Source: Takashimella koratensis | Lineage: Eukaryota; Basidiomycota; Tremellomycetes; Trichosporonales; Tetragoniomycetaceae | NCBI GenBank assembly: GCA_003116875.1 | Contig: BCKT01000009.1 | Location: 1,054,001-1,118,000 of the forward strand | Direction: 5' to 3' | DNA length: 64,000 nucleotides | In this document: in pieces, positions 1 to 9,374 of the stretch | Position numbering within the stretch: the stretch's first letter is position 1 | Layout of the letters: each line of letters starts with the position of its first letter | Notes under the pieces: generated by a model | The model's input: only the letters and a program-made list of their open reading frames with translations | What the model was told of the DNA's origin: nothing | Databases searched by the model: none | Position numbers and translations under genes: made by a program

Positions 1-165
1 GCAATGTAGCTGGAGGTAGGAGTTGGGGGTTCAGTTTTTGGCCATACCCTTCTTGCAGGCGACGTAGAGCTCAAAATAGCTAGAGAGCTCCACTCACTGG
101 TCACGAAAACATGGGGTAAAGTCGATGCCGTCCCAGACAGATTCGCACCGCCACGAGTTGGACAT
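1..165 (-). CDS. N-terminal fragment of a gene cut by the left window edge
   Basis: An ATG at 165 on the minus strand opens a short exon (98-165) reading MSNSWRCESVWDGIDFTPCF followed by RDH. A donor GTGAGT at 97 and an acceptor CCTCCAG at 12-10 bound an 88-base intron. Only nine bases of the next exon (YIA) lie in the window. The splice sites and an AACTGAAC branch-like sequence support a real gene. A short cysteine-containing start with DFTPCF recalls the extracellular N-terminus of MRP/Ycf1-type (ABCC) vacuolar transporters. That is a resemblance from memory over about 20 residues and should not be taken as an identification. Confidence 0.45.
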
Positions 166-524
166 GGCGGGCGTTCTCGGACAGCTATGGGCGGGGTGAT
201 GTGTTGAGTGAGGAAGTGGCGACGTGAGCGCCGTGTTGAGGTTGGTTGTGAGATGAAAGATGGACCAAAGTGTAGAGATAAGATGCACAGCTGGAGGGGT
301 GGGGTGAGTGGACCTGGTGGACTGCAAAATCGGTCATCATGTGGGTCCTAGGGTCCTTTGGGTCATCGGATTTCGGCGCTTGGCGCACTTCTCCCCCCGT
401 CTACTTCCGTATATCCAACACCATTTTTCGGGATTTACCATACGACCCATCCAGTCACAATACACCTCGGCTCAATCGTATCCCTTGGCGAGTGGTACGT
501 TGGACATATACATAGCTTGGCAAG
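166..524. other. Intergenic space between divergent genes
   Basis: This is the shared upstream region of the left-edge gene (-) and the phosphatase gene (+). I see no further gene; the short open frames here have no splice or composition support. It presumably holds both promoters. Confidence 0.4.
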
Positions 525-1510
525 ATGGGACGAAGAGGACAAGCGGCCGAGCCAGAGGCGCCCCCAGGAGGGTACCGAACAATGGCGCCAGACGACCCGA
601 ACGCGTTTCCGCAAGCTGTCGTGTTTGATCTTGAGTGGGTGGCAATGGTTTTCGATCACGACGGTTACTGACGACGGATTTTGTAGCTATACCCTTTGGG
701 ACTTGTGGATAGACGTGAGCGGTCCGAAGACATGGTCTCTCGCATCTCAGATACTAATATGACACTCTCCTCCCCGTGCAGACACACATCTCGCCCCCAC
801 TGAAGAGGACAGGCGAAGCGATCAATGAGCTGATCGATCGGTACGTCAATTCAATCTCTTGCCCACTGCTCACATTACTGATCTCCTTTGCTAGCCGAGG
901 CCAGCCGCTCTCGTTCTACCGCGAAGTACCCAGCTTACTGGCTGAGCTAAAGAAGAAGAGAATACATGTCGCCGCTGCGTCCCGAACTAGTGCGCCCGAG
1001 CTGTACGTCAATCCCCTGCGCATGCTAGAGCTTAGTGCAAGTTTCGTACGCGACAAAACTGGAGCTGACATGGTTAGGGCGAGAGAGGCGTTGGGGATGT
1101 TGCTTGTCCCTGGGGAGAATGGCGAGATCGTGAAGGCCGTCAGCTACTTCAATACCGTGAGTCAGAGAGTTTTCGACCTTGCATCTGTCTAGACACGCTG
1201 ACTCTTCTGGCAGATGGAAATATACCCGGGGTCGAAGCTTAGACACTTCCGCGAGATCCACCGGAGGACCGGTATCCCTTACGACCAGATGGTACGTTTT
1301 GTCACTTTCAAATTGGCTGAATGGTTACTCACACCCTGCTGACCTTTGTAGCTGTTCTTCGACGACGAGCACCGCAACTTTGAAGTCGAGTCGCTCGGGG
1401 TGACGATGCAACTCGTCCCGGGATCGGGCACGGACCGACGTCTCTGGGATCAGGGCCTAGCGCTGTGGCGCAAACGACGAGGTATCCGCATTTCGTCTCA
1501 AGAGCAATGA
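525..1510 (+). CDS. Magnesium-dependent phosphatase 1-like HAD phosphatase
   Basis: The spliced product matches the MDP-1 family of small HAD-superfamily phosphatases, which act on protein phosphotyrosine and on fructosamine or other sugar phosphates. After a short N-terminal tail comes VVFDLDYTLWDLWIDTH, containing the catalytic DxD pair. The first intron splits the second aspartate codon (GA before 622-686, C after). Later come the motif II region VAAASRTSAPELAREALGML, joined across an intron at 1003-1077 that has a GCTGAC branch site. Then follow YPGSKLRHF and the motif III/IV region LFFDDEHRNFEVESLGVTMQ. The stop is the TGA at 1508-1510. About six short introns are needed. The start at 525 gives 19 residues before a second in-frame ATG at 582, and either could be used. 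Likely a cytosolic single-domain enzyme of about 200 residues. The family call is strong; the physiological substrate is unknown. Confidence 0.85.
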
Positions 1511-1704
1511 TCCCACGTCTATATCGACATTGGGTACACAATCCTCAGTCTCTCACGAGTTCTCACAACAATCTCATACATGGCACAGGTAACCATATAG
1601 AAGCAGCAGTCATTGCATTGTACGGACATGTCACCACCATTTCGTTTCTCTCCAACGTTTCAAATTTCAACCCGTCCTCGTTGGCAGTCTCTGGGGCCTC
1701 ACGA

Positions 1705-4700
1705 TCACGCCACGAGGCTGGCAGTCGGCGCAGGGGTGTACCCCGACTCCACCCACGCAGGGACGCTCTTGACCGCTTGGGCGGGCGAGTTCTTGAACCG
1801 CATCAGGTACCCTTGGAGGAGGGACGCAGTGACCGCGTTCTGCGGGACGACCTTGGCGAATTCGTCTGCGAGCTGGATGAGGTCGGTGGAGTCGGTGTAG
1901 ACCTCATTCGCCTCGGCGGCGGTGTTGGTGGGAAGAGCGAGAGGGGCGGGCTTCTCAGGCGTCTCGGGAGGAGTGAGCATGAACCAAGCCTTCTCGTCGA
2001 CGTCGTCGGTGCCTTGGTCCGCATCATTGTTGTGTTTGGCCTTCTCGTCGGTGGGTTTCTTGGTCTCAATGGTCTTGAGGGCTGCCAGAGTAGGGCTGGT
2101 CCTCCCAGTGGTGTCGTCGTCGTGCGCTGGGGAGTAAAAGTAGAGGAAGAGCTCGCGAACCTGGTCGGGAGTCGCGAACCCGAATTCGACCCAGACGTCG
2201 CAACGTCCTATCGAAACAACCCGTCAGCATACGTTGAGAACGTAGGTGAGAATAAAGCTGTGAGAGCAGAGCTACGTACCAGGCCTCGAGAGGGCGGGAT
2301 CGATTTTCTCAATGTGGTTGGTCGTGCAGAACAACAACCTGCCTTCGGCAGCGGCAACGCCGTCGATCGCATTAAGCAGCCCCGAGAGAGTCACGTTGGT
2401 TTCCGTTTTGGGCGCTTTGGGCTTTTTCTCGCCCTCACCCTCTGCGTCATCTGGTTTCTCTTCGTCGTCTTCGCCTTTGCCCTTGCGGTTCTTGAACGCA
2501 CAGTCGCTGCGACCGCCACTCAAGCGCAAGCTCGATGAATTTGGAGACTCCCTCGCCAAAGTCATCTCGGTCATCTGCGTTCTCGTCTGGCTCGTCAACC
2601 GATCTCTTGAACGCTCCCCATCGCTCGTACGCTCTCGTTCCCTCGAACGTTCCCGATCCCTTGAACGTTCTCGCTCCCCTTCACCCCTTCGATCTCTCCG
2701 GTCCCTGTCCCTTCGTTCACCATCTCTTCGTTCCCCATCTCTCCGTTCCCCATCTCTCCGCCCCCGACCGTCTCCCTCTCCGCAGCCACCTGGTCCTCAA
2801 ACCCGCCTAGCACCTACCGCGCCGCAACCGACTCGGGCGCGCCTCTCCCCTCGTGGCTCCACTTTGACTCGCGGGAGCTCGAGCTCTGGGGTGTCCCGAA
2901 GATGGAAGATGCCGGTCAGGCTACGGTCAAGAGGTTCTTGAAATGAGAAAAAAGAACACAATGATGAGGTTGAGCTCATACATACAACAAAGGATTCGTA
3001 AATGTGGTTTCTGGAGTGACTTGTGGAACGTATCGAATGGAGCATGTGATCTCGGGGTCGTCAGGTTGTGGAGGCATAGCGTCGTCGCCCCGCTGCTGTC
3101 CAAGGATAACCTGGAAGAGGCTCTAGCAGGTTCCAGGCTCGTCTGAGGGAGGAGGAAGATGGTCAAGCGTTTCACACATCGGTTAACGATAATTTGACTC
3201 GGATCGTTGAGGAAGCGAGAAGCGGAGACAGAACGGATGCTGCGCATCCCGAGAAAAGTGCATCGTTGTTGGTGAGGTTGGGATTAGAGGTGGAGCTTGT
3301 GAGGGCCCGACAACTGGAGCGGTCACACAGGGTCTACGATCTAGAAGAAGGAACCTCACTCTGCCTGAATCCCCTCGCCGCGTCGCATGCGCCCTCCCCT
3401 CGCGTCTTACTCGGTCCTCGTCACTACCTCGCCCCTCGCCGATCGTCCCTTGCCTACCATTCGGAGCTCGGGTTCGACACAGCGGAAGCGGAGCGCACGG
3501 AGCTAGCGACAGATGCTCCCGCGGCGGCAGAGGTGGTCGCCTTTGCTGTGGAAGGGGTAGTGGTCGATCATTACATACGTAATGAAGAGTAGAGGCGCGG
3601 AACGTCAGTGTCTGTGGAGATGATGGGATGGACACGGCGGGGCACGCAAGGGAGAGGCAAGACGTACATGTCCTCAATGAGGAGGATGGAGCGAGGCGGG
3701 ACGGCGATCAGGAGGTTTTGTAGCATGGCGTCATCGAGTCTGTATTGCAATTGCCGTTAGCTCCAGCATTCTTCAGCCATCAACAGCGACTCACCCCATG
3801 TGCGCGAGATTGAGAGTGTATATATCGGCTTTGAGCTGGGCAGCGAGAGCCGAGACTGTTACCGATATCACTCTGTCAGTATCGCGTCGACACCTTCAAC
3901 TCAGCCCCTTACTCACCGATACTCGACTTGCCTGTCCCTGGGGTCCCGTACAACAGGTACCCTCTTCGGTGCGGCAGTCCTCTTTTTCTGTAAAACTCAG
4001 GTCCGTACAAGAACTCCCTTGCATCCGCGAGCAGCGCCTCTTTCGTCTGACCCGGAATGATGACGGATTCCCATGGCCTGCCTTGTTTGCGAGTAAGACC
4101 TTGCCACTCCTCGGCGTCTGGGCCACGGCCTGGCTTGGAAGGGATAGAGTAGATCCCAATGGTGTCGGTGTGGTGAGCGTCGAATTCGGATTTGGCCGTT
4201 TGGATCAAGTCGACAACAAGAGCACGGGTGACAAGGAAACCGCTGGAAGTTCAAAATATTGGTTAGTGAGTCTGGGGTGATTGGGAAATAGGTGAGGGAG
4301 AAGAGGTAGGTTTGCTCACGTAATAATGGTGTAGCGAAGACGCTCGCCAGTCTGCCTTTCGATATAAGTCGAGAACGTGAGGTAGCGGCCTTTGAACTTG
4401 ACAGTCTGTTCAGAGTCTGCGAAACGTTGAGGATCGTATCAGCGCCCAACAATGCCGGACTGGGAGAAGAACGACTCATGATGAAATGATCTATTGGTAC
4501 TGAGACTTACCGGTAGCCGGTAGGAAGGAAACCTTGGCGACCTTGGGGTCACTGCTCTCTTCGGTACTCATGCGATTGCGTTCAGTCTTCCAACTGCTTT
4601 CCCACCACCTCTTCGACCTCTTGCTTCCGGTGCTCGCCTCAAGTTTGCGAGGCGGCACTTTTCCACGAGGCCAGAGAATCTCGGTAAAGTTGGCGAGGAA

Positions 4701-5090
4701 AGAAGTCTCGGTCATGGGTTTGTCGGAAGTCGTGAGTCCTTCGAGGGTGGGAGAACCGGTTTGTTTGAGAGCTTGGATCGGAGTCTGCTGGGCGAGCCAG
4801 AATTGAACCCATTCGAAAGAAGAGTCGCTTTGGGGTACGTTCACAGTGAGAACGAGACCTTGGTATGTGTAAGCAAACATTGTTGAAGATGAGGGTCAAG
4901 GGGCAAGTTCAGGTTCATGGATAAAGCTGGACTTACTCTCTTTGAGAGCATCGTAGACGACAGCAGCCCCGGAGCGACAAGCAGTAAGGGCGATTCCGGT
5001 GGCTGCAAGTTGGACGCTAGCCCAGAGCGCCGGATAAGCGTTGATCAGCTCGCTGAAGTAAGTGAGGTAGTTTGAGATGAAGGCGAACAT
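1705..5090 (-). CDS. BCS1-like AAA ATPase, copy A
   Basis: First of three tandem paralogues (A in the order of coordinates). The N-terminus ([20 protein letters not shown]) holds a hydrophobic stretch, and a BCS1-N-like region follows. The AAA core has Walker [14 protein letters not shown], Walker B ILLIEDID, the region [20 protein letters not shown] and the sensor segment [18 protein letters not shown]. The C-terminal half carries FLYFYSP, a charged low-complexity spacer, then LADEF and a tail ending PTASLVA. Bcs1 proper sits in the mitochondrial inner membrane and translocates the Rieske protein into complex III. Basidiomycetes carry many divergent BCS1-like paralogues whose substrates are mostly unknown, and this copy looks like one of those rather than the orthologue. 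The gene has many short introns, but the one splitting the Walker B codons (EDI/D) is about 1.15 kb (see its own entry). The start is the ATG at 5090, the stop is at 1705. Confidence 0.85.
2519..3669 (-). other. Unusually long intron in BCS1-like copy A
   Basis: Copies B and C have a short intron between the GAC-AT and the GAC-TGC that together encode EDIDCAF of Walker B. In copy A the same junction is separated by about 1.15 kb, with donor GTACGT near 3669 and acceptor GGTCGCAG near 2519. The interval contains purine-rich tandem repeats at about 2600-2770 (minus-strand units like GGAACGGAGAGATGG) and open stretches on both strands, notably 3194-3592 (+). I do not recognise an inserted element. 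Either a large insertion has expanded the intron, or it hides extra exons or a nested transcript. The exact borders are read by eye. Confidence 0.55.
2600..2770. repeat. Imperfect tandem repeats inside the long intron
   Basis: On the plus strand there are runs such as CGTTCCCCATCTCTC repeated at about 2725-2758, and CGAACGTTCCC/TTGAACGTTCTCG units around 2640-2680. Periods are about 15 to 18 bases and decay outward. They translate as Arg-Ser-Leu repeats on the plus strand, but there is no gene support there, so I call them simple repeats. Confidence 0.6.
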
Positions 5091-6155
5091 GGTGCGCCGA
5101 ATCAGTGTTGCCGAAAGGTCAGAGAATAGGTATGAGGGGGATGGTGAGGGTCCGTGAGTGGTTGAGTATGTGATTGGGTGAGCGATGGGGGTGTGGTCGA
5201 GTGGATGAATGCGTGAGTTGGAATTGGATGGAGACGTGGATGGGAAGAGGGGAAGGAGAGTTGTGATCAGGGAGGGGAGAGACGGGGAGGAGGAGGGAGA
5301 TGGGGAACGACGCAAGGGCGAATGGGAAAAGGTGAATCTTAAGGTGGGAGAAAGTAGTTTTATATACATATGCCCGGCTCTCCCACGACTTGTGGTTTTG
5401 GCCGTCAATTCGCCCGGCAGCCCGCCTACATGGCAGCTGTACAAAGGACATTCTCTAACGCGTCGGAGAAACACACGGAGGAAGGCGCCGAAAGGAGGTA
5501 TGAGTGGAGCGGGCTAGACTACGGACGGTGGACGGTGGAAGGAGGGAGGAAAGGAGAGAGGAGAGAGGGAGGACGGGGCTAAAGGGTAGAGAACTGATCG
5601 GCGGTTAAGGCGGAAAAAGTTGACCGCCGGGCTTGGGGACAAAAGTGGGCAAGTGCAAAGGTTGGACACCGCCACAAAACCGCTTGAAAGGATTTGACAC
5701 TGCGGTAGAAAGGTTGACCACAACAAGAGTCCGATGTCAAGGGTGTGGAAGTTAGAAGGGAAAAGAACGGTAAGCGAGATCAGCATGAGAGTGATGTGTG
5801 AGTACAGGAGCTGGACTGTGAATGTAGCTGACGCATGTGAGAGACAAGTGATGGGCGTGGGATTGGTGACCAAGCCCAAGTCGTGGGTTATATTGAGACT
5901 GAATTTGGGGAAGGAGCAAGACAAGGAAGAGACTGAGCAAGATACATACTCGTCGTACATGACATGTGACTTGCCGATTCTCGTTAATCTCGTAAGGTTC
6001 GTTTCCCTATTTGCTCTGATGATATTTGTAAAACTTTCTACCAGTCATACTGTCTGAAGGAGGAGGAGCATCGATGAAACCCCTGCCTCGAAACACGACA
6101 CATCGTTAGGGGTAAATAGTATGGAAACCTGGACAGTTCTTGAAGATAACGTCTC
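5091..6155. other. Intergenic space upstream of copy A
   Basis: About 1.06 kb separates the start of copy A from the stop of copy B. It should contain the copy A promoter and the copy B terminator. I see pyrimidine-biased sequence on the minus strand near 5200-5300 and no convincing gene. Confidence 0.4.
5358..5366 (-). promoter_or_regulatory. TATA-like box upstream of copy A
   Basis: The minus strand reads GTATATAAAACTAC about 270 bases upstream of the copy A start. The position suits a TATA element with a 5' UTR of about 230 bases. The minus strand just downstream is pyrimidine-rich, as is common in fungal 5' leaders. Motif only, so tentative. Confidence 0.35.
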
Positions 6156-8739
6156 TCACGCAACAAGCGTTGCCGTTGGAGCAGGAACATAGCCTGACTC
6201 AACCCACTTTTGAACCCCAGCTACCGCTCGTTTCGGGTCTCGCTTGAACCGCATCAGGTAGCTTTGGAGAGCGGAGGTCGTGACCGAGTCTTTAGGGCCG
6301 GCAGCGACGAACTCATCTGCCAGGCGTTCGAGGTCGAGTGTAGGAGAGGGCGAGGTGTCGGTTTTAGCGGTAGGGAGGGAGAGTGGGGAGAGGTCGGAGG
6401 TGGGCGAGGTGGGGGTCGCCGCTGGAGTTGGAAGAGATTGAGATGCGAGAGTGGCAGATTGGTCTTTGTGGTTGAGGTCGTGTGAAGGTTCGGTGCTGGG
6501 TGGAAGGATTGAAACGGCCCCAGAGGGCACAGAGTCGGATTCCTTTTTCTGAACTTGCGTATCGTCGAATTTCTCATCGATCTTCTTGTACAAACTCTTG
6601 TCGGCAACATCGACCTTCTCGTCCATCGTATGGGCAAGTTGTTCGTTCTCTTCGACTTTGTGATCAATCCGCTCGCCGCCCTTCTTGTTGTCGGCTTCCG
6701 GTGTAAAGGTGGTAGGTGCCGCAGGGGTAGGTGAGATTTTGGCTTTATCGTGTGTGGGGGAGTAAAAGTACAAGAAGAGTTCTCTCATTTGGTCCCGTGT
6801 TGCGAACCCGAACTCGACCCAGACGTCGCATCGTCCTGCATCATGTCAGCACAGCTCCTGTCGTATCCACCACTGCCAGCCTGAATAGCCACAGGAGATT
6901 GTCACTTACCAGGCCGAGAGAGAGCAGGATCAATCTTATCGATATGGTTGGTGGTGCAAAACATCAATCTCCCTTCTGCAGCCGCAACACCATCGATGGC
7001 ATTCAACAGTCCCGAAAGAGTAACGCTCGAGGATACGCGCGCACCTTTGGTTGGTTTCTTCTTCTTGGCCTTTTCACCATCTGATTCGTCGGCGGATTCT
7101 TCTTTGTCTTTGGCGGTCCGGTCGTTAAAAGCGCAGTCACTGGGGGGGTTAGCGACCAACTGGTAAGGAGAGGAAGGGACAGGATGAAATGGAAGCGGGG
7201 GGTAATAGCTTACATGTCTTCGATGAGGAGAATGGACGAGGCCGGGACGTTGATCAGGAGATGCTGAAGCGAAGCGTCGTCGAGGCTGGATCTCTGTCAT
7301 TAGAGTTCTACATTACCATGAGACGACAGGAGATACCCTCTGTTGGACAAGTTGAGCATGTAGATGTTCACGTTCAGTTTAGCCGCGAGCGCACTCACTG
7401 CAGACAATCAGCACCTACGTTTGACCCTCCTCTACTTCACTCCTTCTCAATTGACACTAAGCTTTCCGCTGAGTCCACTCACCGAGACTTGACTTTCCTG
7501 TCCCTGGCTTCCCGTGCAATAGATACCCTCTCCTATGTGGCAACCCTCTTGCTCGATAAAAGTCTGGATCACTCATAAACTCTTTGGCATCTTGCAAGAT
7601 GGCATCTTTTGTTTCGTTTGGGATAATCACCGAATCCCATGGTCGTGCTCGTTTTCGAGTAACCGATTTCCACCCTCCGTCTCCGCCTGGACGTAAGGAG
7701 AGGTTACTACCGGGTGCGTAGAAACCGATGGTTCCAGAGTGACGGATTTCACATTCTTGTCGAGCAGCTTGGAGGAGGTCGGTGATGGTGCTTCGAGGTA
7801 AGAGGTAGCCACTGGACTTGAGTCAGTAGGGAGTCGTACATGAACAACCGGGGTGGAATCTGGAATGAGGACAGACATACGAGATCTAGATCCAGGCAGA
7901 GGTATGATCGTGCTTGTCGACGACCACGTATGGCATGAACGTAATGTACCGACCTCGAAACTTGATCGTTTGTTTCGTGTCTGCCATTCATTGATCAGCC
8001 CTACCCAGCCTTTTCCGCCTTGATATCTTATCACTGCCTCTCTGTTCAGCTGCAACTGTATCCACTCACTTTGTGCAGGTACGTATCTGACCTGAAGCTT
8101 CTTCGTTTTCTTCTCCGCTTTTGTTAGTTCCCAATCCACGACCTTCATCTTTTTCCCCGTCTGCGCTTCGACTCTGCGTGGTGGTACTCGACCCGTTGGC
8201 CAGACGTATTCGACCACGTTCTCGACGATAGACGCGGCGGTGGCGCGGTATCGAGCGAGCGCGGCGGAAATGCGGGTCAAGATGGAAGACGTGGTGGTGG
8301 CGGAATCGGTAGATGGGGAATCCGAGGTCAAGGTTTCGGAAGGGCCGTGGTAAGCCATCCAGATCAAGAGCCATTCGTATGAGACGTCAGACTGGGTAAC
8401 GACCACCTCCAGCCGAATACCTGCAAGTGTTAGTCCAGCTCTTCGTCTTTCCACTTCCACACTTCCGCCCCTCCCCAAGATCATAGTGCATCCAGGACCT
8501 GGGCCCAAAGAGCTAGGAAACTGGATACAGTTCAACTTACTACTCATCACTGCATTCACGATAACGTTCGTAGCACGTCGACAAGTCTCCAACGCTACTC
8601 CTGCCGCTGCAAACTGTACACTCGCGTAGAGGGTCGGGTACTCCTCGAATAACCTGGCGAGGGGGGGCGAAGAGGGTAGCGAGGAGGGCGATGAGAGCGC
8701 GACCGATGTAGGTGTCTTGGTGATGGTGATGGTATGCAT
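6156..8739 (-). CDS. BCS1-like AAA ATPase, copy B
   Basis: Second tandem paralogue. The N-terminus has a Thr/Ser-rich lead then [20 protein letters not shown], aligned with the equivalent hydrophobic segment in A and C. A BCS1-N-like region contains [20 protein letters not shown]. The core has [20 protein letters not shown] followed by TGKSSL (Walker A with GKPGTGKSS instead of GTPGTGKSS), Walker B with EDIDCAF split by an ordinary short intron (7150-7213), and [18 protein letters not shown]. The tail has FLYFYSP, the longest charged spacer of the three, then [20 protein letters not shown] and the terminal PTATLVA. The start chosen is the ATG at 8739, which reads directly into the conserved segment. 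Likely a membrane-tethered AAA protein; mitochondrial localisation is inferred from the family. Confidence 0.85.
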
Positions 8740-9374
8740 GGCGGATCCGGGTGTTGGAGACTTTGGAGGTCTTTGGCATGGTGTATTAGAATGGAATCGG
8801 GGCTGGGTGGTGGTAGCGGAACTTTCAAAAGGATGGAGGAAAGGAAGGATGGTGGCGAAGAGGGGTATCGATGACGTTGGGAGTCTCTTATACGTTCTGG
8901 GAGACGGGGGGGATGCGGCGTTTTGTCCAGTTGGGTCGGGACCGTCGGCATGAGATGAAGGAGCACGAGGAAACCTCGCTACGTCCTTTACCTCGCCGTC
9001 TCCTGCCGATCAGTGGGGTGGGGGTTGTTCGGGTCCGAGTCCGTACCTCCGGGCGCCCGCTCCCTTTTGCAGCGCCCAAGTGCGTCAAGCGTCACGCTTC
9101 TCATCATATTGCACTGTCTTTCGGCACAGTATATCGTGATTGAAGGAAAGGACGAAAAGACAAAAGGACAAAAAGGGAGCCGGAGGACAGGCACATACTT
9201 CCATGTGAAGGTCGAGCAAGACAACAAAGTGACATGATATGATTAGATACAAGACAATAGATGTTATGCTGCGATGCTAGTAATCTACATTTTTTGGAAA
9301 CGTTCGTTTGACCCTTTCCCACTATGGCAACACTGTTCAACGCCTGCTATACAATCATAGCGTCAAGACACCGT
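8740..9374. other. Intergenic space between copies B and C
   Basis: About 0.63 kb holding the copy B promoter region and the copy C 3' end. No gene is supported. The short open frames on both strands lack splice signals and similarity to anything I recognise. Confidence 0.4.

Noticed and set aside
1465..2538. 357-codon open frame on the plus strand
   Set aside because: It lies antisense to BCS1-like copy A. Its composition follows from the opposite-strand codons, and the minus strand encodes recognisable AAA motifs there.
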